Assembly (NCBI GenBank): GCA_902478425.1
Contig: CABSKV010000023.1
Span: 1 to 19,427 of the forward strand
Origin: an uncultured Coriobacteriia bacterium
Lineage (GTDB): Bacteria; Actinomycetota; Coriobacteriia; Coriobacteriales; QAMH01
DNA: 19,427 bases
Direction: 5' to 3'
In this document: positions 6,680-15,808 of the stretch, piece after piece
How the letters are laid out: each line of letters opens with the position of its first letter
How positions within the stretch are numbered: the stretch's first letter is position 1
Notes under the pieces: generated by a model
The model's database searches: none
What the model was told of the DNA's origin: nothing
What the model saw: only the letters and a program-made list of their open reading frames with translations
Program-made: the position numbers and the translations under genes

Positions 6680-8026
6680 CTAGGAGGCGAGCGACCAAAT
6701 CGCGCCGTACACCTCGTTTCCAAGCAGCCAACCGCGCTCGGTGGGGACAAGACGGCCCTCCCGCTGGCGCACGAGCCCGAGAGCCTCGAGACGCTCGAAG
6801 ACGGCGGGTGCTCCCTCGACGGCTCGCACGTGCTCGACCGAGACGCCGATGCTCCTGCGCATGCCGAGCATGAGGTCTTCGACGGCGGATTCAAAACTAT
6901 TCAACATTTCAAGTTCGACATGTGGACGGCCGAATGACTGCGAGAAGGCAACGTCATCGGACGATGTTGCGATACGCATACGGGCGATGCCAGAACCGAT
7001 CTGAATAAGCCGGGTGGTGGATGCACAAAGCGAGTTTCCCACGGGACTAGCTTCGCGTCGCCGCACGAGCCGGGAGCGCCGGTGGCGCTCCCGTGCGAGC
7101 TCAGGACTGTCTGAGCGACTGCGCCACCACCCGGCTTCCTCGGAGGTATCGTCCCCGATATCGAACAGTCCCGCATCGATTACCTGTTCAGCAGTTTCGG
7201 CCGACAACATGCTCGACGCACCCGCCCCGAGGCCGAGGTACTCAGCGCCCGTCCAATACGCCGTATTATGGTGGGAAGGGTAGCCGGGCTTTGCGTAGGA
7301 GGCGACTTCGTAGCGCTCGAAGCCGGCCGATTCGAGCAGTTCGGATGCGGCAAGCATCATGTCGGCCTGCAAATCATCGTCGGCGACTTCGCACTCCCCC
7401 GCCTCGACGCGGCGCGTCAGCGGAGTGCCGCCTTCGAGGGTTAGTGGGTAGATGCTCACGTGCGGGACGTCTGCGTCGATTGCATGCTCGACGCTTCGCA
7501 TCCACGATTCCATGCTCTGGCCGGAGCCTCCGCAGATGAGGTCGAGCGAGATGTTGTTCGTGCGCATGCGCACAGCCGCCAGAGCCGCATCGATTGCAGC
7601 CGCGTCGTGTATGCGGCCATACCCCCGAAGGACCGCATCATCGAAGCTCTGTGCGCCGATGCTAAAGCGATTGACGCCAAGTGAGAACAGATCTGCCACC
7701 ATGCGCTCGTCGATAGATTCGGGATTGGCCTCGCAGGTGAACTCGACGACGTTTTCAAGATTGACCGACAGCGAGATCGTGTACACGAGCGTGTTGAGGC
7801 GTCGGCTTCCCAGGTGCGTGGGCGTGCCGCCGCCAATGTAGATCGTCTTGACCTGCCCGAGCAAGCCAGCCTTTGCCGCCCGGCGCAGCTGCAAGCACAG
7901 TGCCTCCACATACGCGTCCATGCGTGCCTCGTCAGCGCAGGCGCTCGTCGCGAAATCGCAGTACGAGCAACGTGAGACGCAGAAGGGGATGTGCAGGTAG
8001 AGGGCCTCGATCATCGGAGCTCGCAT
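6680..8026 (-). CDS. hemW: Radical SAM haem chaperone HemW with an in-frame repeat insertion
   Basis: HemW is a radical SAM protein that binds haem and is thought to insert it into respiratory enzymes; it is often misnamed oxygen-independent coproporphyrinogen oxidase. The radical SAM cluster motif is Cys16-x3-Cys20-x2-Cys23, followed by Asp-Phe rather than the extra Cys of HemN. GGGTPT lies at 65-70, and the haem-binding HNxxYW motif is present as HHNTAYW (252-258) before LGLGAGA. A HemN_C-like domain closes the protein. At 448 residues it is about 60-70 longer than usual. Residues 297-340 are encoded by an inverted-repeat element and are Arg/Ser-rich. The usual DLIxGxPGQ motif reads DLICGGSGQ (162-170). 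The start at 8026 overlaps the dus stop. A second ATG at 8014 overlaps it as ATGA and is a real alternative. Confidence 0.92.
   Translation of the reverse strand: MRAPMIEALYLHIPFCVSRCSYCDFATSACADEARMDAYVEALCLQLRRAAKAGLLGQVKTIYIGGGTPTHLGSRRLNTLVYTISLSVNLENVVEFTCEANPESIDERMVADLFSLGVNRFSIGAQSFDDAVLRGYGRIHDAAAIDAALAAVRMRTNNISLDLICGGSGQSMESWMRSVEHAIDADVPHVSIYPLTLEGGTPLTRRVEAGECEVADDDLQADMMLAASELLESAGFERYEVASYAKPGYPSHHNTAYWTGAEYLGLGAGASSMLSAETAEQVIDAGLFDIGDDTSEEAGWWRSRSDSPELARERHRRSRLVRRREASPVGNSLCASTTRLIQIGSGIARMRIATSSDDVAFSQSFGRPHVELEMLNSFESAVEDLMLGMRRSIGVSVEHVRAVEGAPAVFERLEALGLVRQREGRLVPTERGWLLGNEVYGAIWSLAS
7007..7137. repeat. 131-bp inverted-repeat (MITE-like) element inside hemW
   Basis: Perfect 14-bp inverted repeats at 7007-7020 (AAGCCGGGTGGTGG) and 7124-7137 bound the element. 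Inside it are a perfect 10-bp hairpin with a 3-nt loop (7071-7080/7084-7093), a perfect 6-bp hairpin (7099-7104/7111-7116) and a smaller imperfect one (7033-7048). An outer stem closing three inner hairpins would give a cloverleaf-like fold. It has no transposase, and no target-site duplication is obvious at the borders. It is read through in frame by hemW with no stop codon. The compact palindromic layout suggests a non-autonomous mobile or REP-like element; other copies are needed to prove that. Confidence 0.78.
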
Positions 8027-9030
8027 TCCGCGAGCCTATCCGCCTCGTCGAAGATGCGCTCGAAGTCCGCAATGCTCCTGGCTTCGCTCAGGGCGCGGCG
8101 CAGCGACGCGGCAGACGGCAGGCCATGCACGTACCAGGCGAGCTGCGCGCGCAGCGGGCTCAAGTACGGCGCCGGGGCGTCCAAGGGGGCGGGTATGGCC
8201 TCGTCACTCGTCGAGGGGCGCTCGTCACGTGCCTTGAGCGGATCGGCGTAGTGAAGGTAGAGCTCGAAGTGCTCGCGCATGACGGCGGCGCGCTCGGCAT
8301 GTGAGGGCTCATGACCCGTGAATATCCACGGGTTGCCGCGCGCGCCGCGAGCAACATGCACCGCATCGACACCGCATTGCTCGCGCATGCGACAGGCGTC
8401 ATCATATGAGAAGACGTCGCCGCTGCCGGCAACGGGGACTTCCACCGCTGCCTTGACTTGGGCAATCACATCCCAGTCCGCGCTCCCGCGATACATCTGG
8501 CGCGCACTGCGCCCATGCGCGCTCAGAAGCGAAGCGCCTGCCTGCTCGAGCCGTTTGGCAAAGTCGACGGCGTTCTTCTCCTCGTTCGTCCAACCGCTTC
8601 TGAACTTCGCGGTGACGGGCACGTCAACGGCATCGACGATGCTGCGTATGATATCGGCCGCCAGCTCCGGGGTCTGCATGAGGGCCGAACCCTCGCCGCG
8701 ACGCACGACCTTGCGCACGGGACAGCCCATGTTCACGTCGATGAGCGCGAGCCTATCGCCCAGGCGCTCGGCGACACGTTGGGCCTGACGCGCCATGCAG
8801 TCGGGCTCCGAGCCGAAGAGCTGCACGGCGAGCACGGCCTCTTCCTCGGCCGGATCGGTCAGGGCGAAGGTCTTGACCCCGTTGTACTCGAGGCCCTTGG
8901 CGCTCACCATCTCGGAAAAGGTCAGGCCCGCGCCGTATCGTATGCACAGGCTGCGAAAGGCCCGGTCGGTCACGCCGGCCATGGGCGCAAGCCACAGGGG
9001 CGTCGCGAGATATGTTTCGATTTGCGCCAC
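8011..9030 (-). CDS. dus: tRNA-dihydrouridine synthase (Dus family)
   Basis: Dus enzymes are cytoplasmic flavoproteins that reduce specific uridines in tRNA to dihydrouridine. The FMN-binding TIM barrel is recognisable from APMAGVTD (15-22), AVQLFGSEP, the catalytic-cysteine motif NMGCPVRKV (Cys103), KFRSGW, SAHGRSARQMY and PVAGSGDVFSYDDA. A helical tRNA-binding domain follows from about residue 240. I chose the GTG at 9030, giving 339 residues beginning MAQIETYL. It lies 7 bp after the lepA stop, and every in-frame ATG upstream is inside lepA. The first downstream ATG would cut the FMN motif. The stop overlaps the start region of hemW, so lepA-dus-hemW are very likely translationally linked. 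The substrate uridine cannot be assigned; DusB-like is the best guess. Confidence 0.93.
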   Translation of the reverse strand: MAQIETYLATPLWLAPMAGVTDRAFRSLCIRYGAGLTFSEMVSAKGLEYNGVKTFALTDPAEEEAVLAVQLFGSEPDCMARQAQRVAERLGDRLALIDVNMGCPVRKVVRRGEGSALMQTPELAADIIRSIVDAVDVPVTAKFRSGWTNEEKNAVDFAKRLEQAGASLLSAHGRSARQMYRGSADWDVIAQVKAAVEVPVAGSGDVFSYDDACRMREQCGVDAVHVARGARGNPWIFTGHEPSHAERAAVMREHFELYLHYADPLKARDERPSTSDEAIPAPLDAPAPYLSPLRAQLAWYVHGLPSAASLRRALSEARSIADFERIFDEADRLAECELR

Positions 9031-9037
9031 AGGAAGC

Positions 9038-10847
<1,810 letters not shown>

Positions 10848-10849
<2 letters not shown>

Positions 10850-10876
10850 TCTAACGCAGGAACGTCAACGTGAAAA
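10848..10876 (-). promoter_or_regulatory. Candidate lepA promoter, possibly leaderless
   Basis: On the minus strand TAGAAT (10853-10848) is a five-of-six -10 match. TTTTCA (10876-10871) lies 17 bp upstream as a partial -35, inside the T-tract of the rpsT terminator. Initiation would fall on or beside the second lepA ATG (10840), leaving no leader. This is an inference from spacing only. Confidence 0.35.
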
Positions 10877-10906
10877 AGGAGACCGCCCCATTGCGAGGCG
10901 GCCTCC
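10873..10906 (-). terminator. Intrinsic terminator after rpsT
   Basis: The stem arms at 10878-10887 and 10897-10906 pair over 10 bp, with one G:U on the minus-strand RNA. The loop is 9 nt, and a run of five U residues (10877-10873) follows. It lies 25 bp after the rpsT stop codon, which is the textbook arrangement for a Rho-independent terminator. Confidence 0.9.
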
Positions 10907-10931
10907 TCAAGAAGCCCAAGAAGCCCTAAAA

Positions 10932-11198
10932 CTACTTGTCGAGGCTATTGGCCAGAGCCATGACGCCGCTCTTGCGATTGGCGGCCTGGTTCTTGTGGAT
11001 GATGCCCTTGCTGACGGCCTTGTCAAACAGGCGGCAGGCCTTGTTGGCGGCCTCGGTCGCGAGTGCCTTGTCGCCGGCCTCGACGGCCTCGCGCACGCGG
11101 CGCACGGCGGTCTTCATCTCGGCCTTGGCGGCGCGATTGCGCAGACGGGCCTTCTCGTTGGTCTTGATACGCTTCTTCTGACTTTTGATGTTCGCCAT
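10932..11198 (-). CDS. rpsT: 30S ribosomal protein S20
   Basis: S20 is a primary-binding helical protein of the small ribosomal subunit. The 88-residue, Lys/Arg/Ala-rich sequence begins MANIKSQKKRIKTNEKARLRN and contains the conserved AVSKGIIHKNQAANRKS motif near residues 61-77, which is diagnostic. The start at 11198 follows AAAGGAAAAG. The gene has its own near-consensus promoter (11262-11289) and its own terminator, so it is a single-gene transcript between holA and lepA. The S20 leader has a small hairpin (11234-11249). E. coli S20 represses its own translation, but nothing here proves the same control. Confidence 0.98.
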   Translation of the reverse strand: MANIKSQKKRIKTNEKARLRNRAAKAEMKTAVRRVREAVEAGDKALATEAANKACRLFDKAVSKGIIHKNQAANRKSGVMALANSLDK

Positions 11199-11261
11199 TT
11201 CCGGCTTTTCCTTTCGATAAAACCCATTGTCTCTCGCAGTGGGGTGCGACGAAACTACGAG

Positions 11262-11289
11262 ATGATATCACAGTTACGCGTCATGTCAC
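11262..11289 (-). promoter_or_regulatory. rpsT promoter
   Basis: On the minus strand the -35 box GTGACA (11289-11284) and the -10 box TATCAT (11267-11262) each match consensus at five of six bases and are 16 bp apart. The predicted start gives a leader of about 55 nt before the S20 ATG. A TCGCA/TGCGA stem (11234-11238/11245-11249) lies within that leader. Confidence 0.7.
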
Positions 11290-11305
11290 GCATCGATTCT
11301 GAAAC

Positions 11306-12262
11306 TCAGGCCACGCAGACGTCCAGAACCCAACGCTCGAAGACGGCGTCTTTGTCCGCACCCGTCTTCATGGCCTGATCGCACGCCGCGGCGCTTACGA
11401 GCGCCGCCTCGAGCTCTGCTTGCGTGAAGCCATCAGCCCAGCGCGCGTAGTTCTTGACCTGCCAGTCGGGACGGCCAAGCGCGGCGGCAAGGGCACCCGT
11501 ACCCTGTCCCTGCAAGTCCTTCGCGACGAGCAGATCCCGGATCCTGTTGACGCACATGGTGAGCAGGCCGAAGGGCGACTGTGCGTTCATGCGCGCGAGC
11601 AGCGTCGCGCACTTCCTCGCATCACGTGCCGAAAGCGCATCGCTCAGATGCCAGGGTTTGGGCTCGGCCACACGCGCCACGTACGCTTGCACCTCGGGCA
11701 AGTCGATGACAGAACCGCGCCCCAGGGCGATGGCCATCTTCGTGAGCTCGCCATCGAGATGGACGGTCGACTCGCCCACGAGCGAGATGAGCTCCTCTGC
11801 GGCCGGACGCGTGATCGTCACGCCCTTGCTCTGCGCGAACTGCTGCACCTGCTCGGGCAGCTCACGTGCACTGCGCGGGGTGCAGTCGATAACGGCCTTC
11901 TTGTCAACCTTGGCGATCGCCTTGTACAGGCGCGTGTTCTTCGCGAGTTTCTCGGCGATGAGGGCGAGTACGGTCGTGTCGTTGGGGTTTTCGAGATACG
12001 AGACGATGGCCTCCTGCGTCGCCTTCTTGAGGCGCTCGGCGCCCTGGATGACGACGAGGCGCTTCTCGCTCATGAACGGCAGCGTGTTGCAGGCGCCCGT
12101 GATCTCGTCGGGCGTGAGCGCACCCCCCTCGAAGACATCCTTGTTGAAGTCGAGATCGCCGAGCTTGGCCATGCGCTCGTTAAGGCGTCCGAAGACGAAC
12201 TCGCGCTTGAGCTCGTCGGCACCGACGATGAGATATACGGGAAGAAAATCGTTGTCTGCCAT
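11306..12262 (-). CDS. holA: DNA polymerase III delta subunit (clamp-loader wrench)
   Basis: HolA is the delta subunit of the clamp loader and opens the sliding clamp so it can be placed on DNA. The chosen start at 12262 gives 318 residues (MADNDFLPVYLIVGADEL). It has AGGGG 9 bp upstream, whereas the ATG three codons earlier has no room for a ribosome binding site. Recognisable segments are VYLIVGADELKREFVFGRL at the N-terminus, LPFMSEKRLVVIQGAERLKK, the NPNDTTVLALIAEKLAKNTRLYK block and the C-terminal helical collar domain with GRPDWQVKNYARWA. As usual for delta, there is no intact Walker A motif. It follows the tRNA-Gln/tRNA-Glu unit and precedes rpsT, the common holA-rpsT order. Confidence 0.94.
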   Translation of the reverse strand: MADNDFLPVYLIVGADELKREFVFGRLNERMAKLGDLDFNKDVFEGGALTPDEITGACNTLPFMSEKRLVVIQGAERLKKATQEAIVSYLENPNDTTVLALIAEKLAKNTRLYKAIAKVDKKAVIDCTPRSARELPEQVQQFAQSKGVTITRPAAEELISLVGESTVHLDGELTKMAIALGRGSVIDLPEVQAYVARVAEPKPWHLSDALSARDARKCATLLARMNAQSPFGLLTMCVNRIRDLLVAKDLQGQGTGALAAALGRPDWQVKNYARWADGFTQAELEAALVSAAACDQAMKTGADKDAVFERWVLDVCVA

Positions 12263-12275
12263 CGACGGCATCCCC

Positions 12276-12305
12276 TAAAACAAGAAGGCCGGGAAACCCG
12301 GCCTT
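12276..12305 (-). terminator. Terminator after the tRNA-Gln/tRNA-Glu unit
   Basis: Bases 12285-12293 and 12297-12305 form a perfect 9-bp stem (AAGGCCGGG) around a 3-nt loop. On the minus strand it is followed by CTTGTTTT. It lies 10 bp after the CCA end of tRNA-Glu and just before the holA ribosome binding site, so holA needs some read-through or a further start site. Confidence 0.85.
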
Positions 12306-12314
12306 CGGTCATCT

Positions 12315-12391
12315 TGGCAGCCCGTACCGGATTCGAACCGGTGATCTCCGCCTTGAGAGGGCGGCGTCCTAAACCGCTAGACGAACGGGCC
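12315..12391 (-). tRNA. tRNA-Glu (anticodon CTC)
   Basis: The minus-strand sequence folds as a full cloverleaf. The acceptor pairs GGCCCGT with ACGGGCT. The D arm is GTCTAGCGGTTTAGGAC. The anticodon stem GCCGCC/GGCGG holds loop CTCTCAA with anticodon CTC (reads GAG), and the T arm is ACCGGTTCGAATCCGGT. The 3' CCA is encoded. The sequence is typical of bacterial tRNA-Glu. Confidence 0.95.
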
Positions 12392-12405
12392 ATTATCTGC
12401 GCCAT

Positions 12406-12479
12406 TGGCTGGGGTGGAAGGAGTCGAACCCTCACTGACGGAACCAGAATCCGCTGTCCTACCATTAGACGACACCCCA
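12406..12479 (-). tRNA. tRNA-Gln (anticodon CTG)
   Basis: The minus-strand cloverleaf has acceptor TGGGGTG/CACCCCA and D arm GTCTAATGGTAGGAC. The anticodon stem GCGGA/TCCGT holds loop TTCTGGT with anticodon CTG (reads CAG). The T arm contains GGTTCGACTCC, and the CCA is encoded. It lies 14 bp upstream of tRNA-Glu, so both come from one transcript. The unpaired U1-A72-type end is normal for tRNA-Gln. Confidence 0.95.
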
Positions 12480-12515
12480 GTAACAAGTGCCGAACCCTGT
12501 GTGGCGCGAGATTGC

Positions 12516-12544
12516 ATATTACGGAATCAGGCACAGCGCGTCAA
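12516..12544 (-). promoter_or_regulatory. Promoter of the tRNA-Gln/tRNA-Glu unit
   Basis: On the minus strand TTGACG (12544-12539) is a five-of-six -35 match. It is followed after exactly 17 bp by TAATAT (12521-12516). Transcription would begin about 30 bp before tRNA-Gln. This is one of the best promoter matches in the window, as expected for stable RNA genes. Confidence 0.75.
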
Positions 12545-12678
12545 GCAAAAGCGCGGATTAATTTGCAGATGTCGGGTTTCGGTCGCAAAGACCTCCGATT
12601 TCGCTCAGACTGCCGGGGTGGTTTGCCCGGATGCGCCTTTCCTATCATCGTACGCGAAACGGATTTGATGGAGGCCAG

Positions 12679-13356
12679 ATGGACGCCGAGGAACTATCCC
12701 TGAAAGCTCATTCGCTCCTGAGACGAGCCGGGCTTGCATCACTTCCCCGGCCCGTTCTCATCGGTACGGCAATCATCGCGCTTGTGCTCGTACTCTTTGC
12801 CGTCTGGCACTTCTGGCCAAAGGCGAATGCCGACTTCATCGCGACAACGGCAAATGCGTCACAACAGACGTCCGAGACTTCGTCGAGCAGTGCGGCGGCA
12901 ACGCAGGAGACAAGCGAAATCGTGGTCGACGTCGAGGGTGCGGTCAACGTTCCGGGGCTCTATGCGCTACCAGCAGATGCGCGCGTGGGCGATGCCATAC
13001 AAGCGGCTGGTGGACTTGCGGCCCATGCACAGCCCGGCGTCGCGAACCTCGCCCAGAAGCTATCCGATGGTGAGCAGGTCATCATCCCGACCATCGAGCA
13101 GGCGCAGGATAGCGGGCAGGCGAGCACGGACTCAGGCAAAACGGGCTCATCGGCGAACAAGGAGGCGAAGATCAACATCAACACGGCAAGCGCCGAGGAA
13201 CTCCAGGAACTCTCGGGTGTGGGGCCGGCGCTTTCCGAGCGCATCGTCGACTACCGCGAATCGAAGGGGCGCTTCTCCTCCATAGAGGAGCTGCAGGAAG
13301 TATCTGGTATTGGCGAGACGCGCTTCGCGAACCTCAGGGACAAGATCTGCGTATGA
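12679..13356 (+). CDS. comEA: Competence DNA-binding protein ComEA
   Basis: ComEA is a membrane-anchored DNA receptor that binds incoming double-stranded DNA outside the cytoplasmic membrane during natural transformation. The 225-residue protein has a short cytoplasmic N-terminus and one membrane helix (about 26-46). A Ser/Thr/Gln-rich linker follows, then an SLBB domain (about 81-137, IVVDVEGAVNVPGLYALP), a second Ser/Gly linker and a C-terminal helix-hairpin-helix pair (165-225). Characteristic stretches there are ININTASAEELQELSGVGPALSERIVDYR and FSSIEELQEVSGIGETRFANLRDKI. The start at 12679 follows GGAGG. An in-frame ATG 16 codons upstream lacks such a site. It is the first gene of comEA-comEC, divergent from the tRNA unit, and its stop codon overlaps the comEC start. 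A TATCAT at 12643 is the only promoter-like hint. Confidence 0.94.
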   Translation: MDAEELSLKAHSLLRRAGLASLPRPVLIGTAIIALVLVLFAVWHFWPKANADFIATTANASQQTSETSSSSAAATQETSEIVVDVEGAVNVPGLYALPADARVGDAIQAAGGLAAHAQPGVANLAQKLSDGEQVIIPTIEQAQDSGQASTDSGKTGSSANKEAKININTASAEELQELSGVGPALSERIVDYRESKGRFSSIEELQEVSGIGETRFANLRDKICV

Positions 13357-15794
13357 GTTTGCCGTCACTCGAGGCTCCCGCTCGCCCGGCGCTGCCGCCC
13401 CTCTTCCTTGCAGCCCTTGGTGCCTGGATTGCGATATGCCTTGCAGAGGAACTCACCTGGCAGGTATACGCGGGCGCATTCAACCTGCAAGCGTGCATGT
13501 TCGTGATCGTGGCCGGTGCTCTCGGCATCGCCTTCGCTGGCGTGACGCTCCGGCGCGTCTGCAAGATGCGCACAGCGGATCTCGCGCCCCTTTTGACGCG
13601 TTCGGGCGTGACAATCGCCCTTCTCGCGTTTGCGTGCGCATTTGCCTGCGGATGCATGAGCTGGACGGGCTGGGCCAAGGACGTAGAGCGGCTTCCCGCT
13701 TTGCTCGAGCAGAACCCGACGCTCACGCTCGATCTCACGGGTGACCCCGCCAAGCGTGGTTACGGCATCGTATCGACAGCGCAATGCGTGCAGGGCAACC
13801 AGACCGTAAACGTACGTGTGATCTGGCCCGACGATGCCGAGCCGCCCTTCGCCGGCCATCGCGTTACCGTCGCGGGCAGCGTTTCGTCACCCAAGCTTGA
13901 CGATGGAGGGCGGTGGAGCCATCGCAACGGATTTGCCGGGAGCATTCGGGCGGGACATGTCGAGGAGCTTGGCTACAGTCCAGGCCTGCGCGGCGTCGTG
14001 ACCTCCTTTCGTGACGAGTCGTTCGAGCGCATATCCGCATTGGGAGGAGATGCCGCTGGCCTGCTTGCCGGCGTGTTGCTCGGGAACAAGACGATATACG
14101 CAGGCTCGGAGCTCGAGCAGGCGTTTCGCACGACGGGGCTCGCGCATCTCATGGCCGTCTCGGGCACCCATCTTGCCATCGTCACCATGCTGCTCTCCGT
14201 CGTGCTCGCCCGAACTCCCCTGCGTCGCAAGGTACGTAGCGTCATGCTCGTCACCGCCCTCATCCTATACGTCGCGATTACGGGCTTTGCCGCATCGGCG
14301 ATACGTGCCTGCACGATGTGTACCGTCGCACTCGTCTTGGGGATGACGAGACAACGCGCCTATGTCCTGAGTGCCCTTGCGCTCTGCGTGTTCGTCTTTC
14401 TCGGGCTATCCCCTCCCATGGCCTTCTCGCTCGGATTCCAGCTCTCGGTGCTCTCGGTGCTCGGGCTCGTCATCTTCGGGAACCTCGCAAGCTGCTGGCT
14501 TGTGCATGCCCTGCCCCGGCTTCCCACGAGCGTTAGCTCCTCTATCGCCGCGACGGTTGCCGCCTCGTTCATGACCTTGCCGGTGACCGTGGCGCAGTTC
14601 GCGCAGCTCCCCCTCATCTCGCCCGTGGCAAACCTGTTGGCAGCACCGCTTGTCACCGCTGCGCTTTGCCTCGGCGTACTCGCCCTCGTCATCGGTGTCG
14701 TCCTCGCGCCCGTGGGCACCTTGCTCTTGCATGGTGCGGGAGCCGTCGCGGCCTGTTGCGCTGCGCTCGTGCGCTTTCTCGCAGATGTGCCGCTTGCCTG
14801 TCTGCCCCTCTCGAGCGCCACGTATGTGCTCGCAATCATCTTCTGCGTGCTCCTTATCGTACTCTGGATCGCATGGCCGCTCCCCAGACGCCCTGATACG
14901 CGCGACAGTCCCCGCACGCCCGCACGCCAACTCGGTGTGCTATCGGGAACATGCGCCGCCTTCGCGCTTCCCGTCATACTCGCGCTTGCATTGGGATTCG
15001 GCCAGATCGGAGCGCTATCAAGCACGTCAGATGCGCGCATCGTCATGCTCGACGTCGGACAAGGCGACAGCATGCTCATACAGAGCGAAGGCGCCAGCAT
15101 TCTCGTCGATACGGGCGAAGACGGCGATATCCTCTTGCGCGAACTGGCCGAGCAGGGCGTGACGCATCTCGACGCCATCGTCATCACCCACAAGGACGCC
15201 GATCACGCCGGAGCTCTCAGAGAGCTCGCCGGTGTCGTAACCGTCGAACACGTATACGTTCATGCCGACTTGCTTGACGAAGCTGTCATGGAAACGGTGC
15301 TCGAGTCCGCGCGCTGGGTGACGAATGGACGCGATGCCGAAGGCGTGCGTCCCGGGTCATCGCTACATGCCGGGGAATTCACGCTCAGCATTGTCGCTCC
15401 GCAAGACGGCGGCACAAGCGAGAATGGCGATAGCCTCATCGGATTGCTCGAATACGATGCCGACTGCGATGGCAGCATCGAGGCCCGTGGGCTTTTGACC
15501 GGTGATGCGGAAAGCAAGGCTATGAAGGACGTTACCCCGCGCGTAGGCGACATCGACTTTCTCAAGGTCGCTCATCACGGCAGCAAGGGCGGATTGAGCG
15601 ACGAGCAGCTCTCACAGCTCTCGCCCGAGCTTGCGTTCATTAGCGTCGGGGCAGACAACAAGTACGGGCATCCCACCAAAGAGACGCTGCGCATGCTCGA
15701 GAGGCACGGCTCTCGCATCTACCGCACCGATGAGCAGGGTGCCATCAGCGTCTCATTTGGCGATGGAGACATGCGGGTGACAACGGAGCGATGA
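13353..15794 (+). CDS. comEC: DNA-uptake channel ComEC/Rec2
   Basis: ComEC is the polytopic membrane protein that carries single-stranded DNA into the cytoplasm during transformation. The 813-residue protein shows all three usual parts. The N-terminal DUF4131 region has membrane helices and a soluble OB-like segment (about 15-200). The competence domain has many hydrophobic helices (about 235-520) including GLAHLMAVSGTHLAIV. The C-terminal metallo-beta-lactamase-like domain (about 560-813) has MLDVGQGDSMLI, THKDADH (612-618), AHHGSKGG (740-747) and SVGADNKYGHPTKETL. The metal-binding pattern is intact, so the possible nuclease function is retained. It overlaps comEA by ATGA, which implies coupled translation. 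The gene ends 14 bp from the convergent acyl-CoA synthetase. ComEB is absent, as in many lineages. Confidence 0.96.
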   Translation: MSLPSLEAPARPALPPLFLAALGAWIAICLAEELTWQVYAGAFNLQACMFVIVAGALGIAFAGVTLRRVCKMRTADLAPLLTRSGVTIALLAFACAFACGCMSWTGWAKDVERLPALLEQNPTLTLDLTGDPAKRGYGIVSTAQCVQGNQTVNVRVIWPDDAEPPFAGHRVTVAGSVSSPKLDDGGRWSHRNGFAGSIRAGHVEELGYSPGLRGVVTSFRDESFERISALGGDAAGLLAGVLLGNKTIYAGSELEQAFRTTGLAHLMAVSGTHLAIVTMLLSVVLARTPLRRKVRSVMLVTALILYVAITGFAASAIRACTMCTVALVLGMTRQRAYVLSALALCVFVFLGLSPPMAFSLGFQLSVLSVLGLVIFGNLASCWLVHALPRLPTSVSSSIAATVAASFMTLPVTVAQFAQLPLISPVANLLAAPLVTAALCLGVLALVIGVVLAPVGTLLLHGAGAVAACCAALVRFLADVPLACLPLSSATYVLAIIFCVLLIVLWIAWPLPRRPDTRDSPRTPARQLGVLSGTCAAFALPVILALALGFGQIGALSSTSDARIVMLDVGQGDSMLIQSEGASILVDTGEDGDILLRELAEQGVTHLDAIVITHKDADHAGALRELAGVVTVEHVYVHADLLDEAVMETVLESARWVTNGRDAEGVRPGSSLHAGEFTLSIVAPQDGGTSENGDSLIGLLEYDADCDGSIEARGLLTGDAESKAMKDVTPRVGDIDFLKVAHHGSKGGLSDEQLSQLSPELAFISVGADNKYGHPTKETLRMLERHGSRIYRTDEQGAISVSFGDGDMRVTTER

Positions 15795-15808
15795 GCGCTC
15801 TGCCTTCC

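Noticed and set aside
12285..12305. The perfect palindrome after the tRNAs as a possible attachment site or mobile-element end.
   Set aside because: No integrase or foreign genes lie nearby, and the T-rich tail makes an ordinary terminator the simple explanation.
11420..12703. A 427-codon plus-strand open frame opposite holA that continues through both tRNA genes.
   Set aside because: A real gene would not read through two tRNAs on the other strand; composition is antisense-like.
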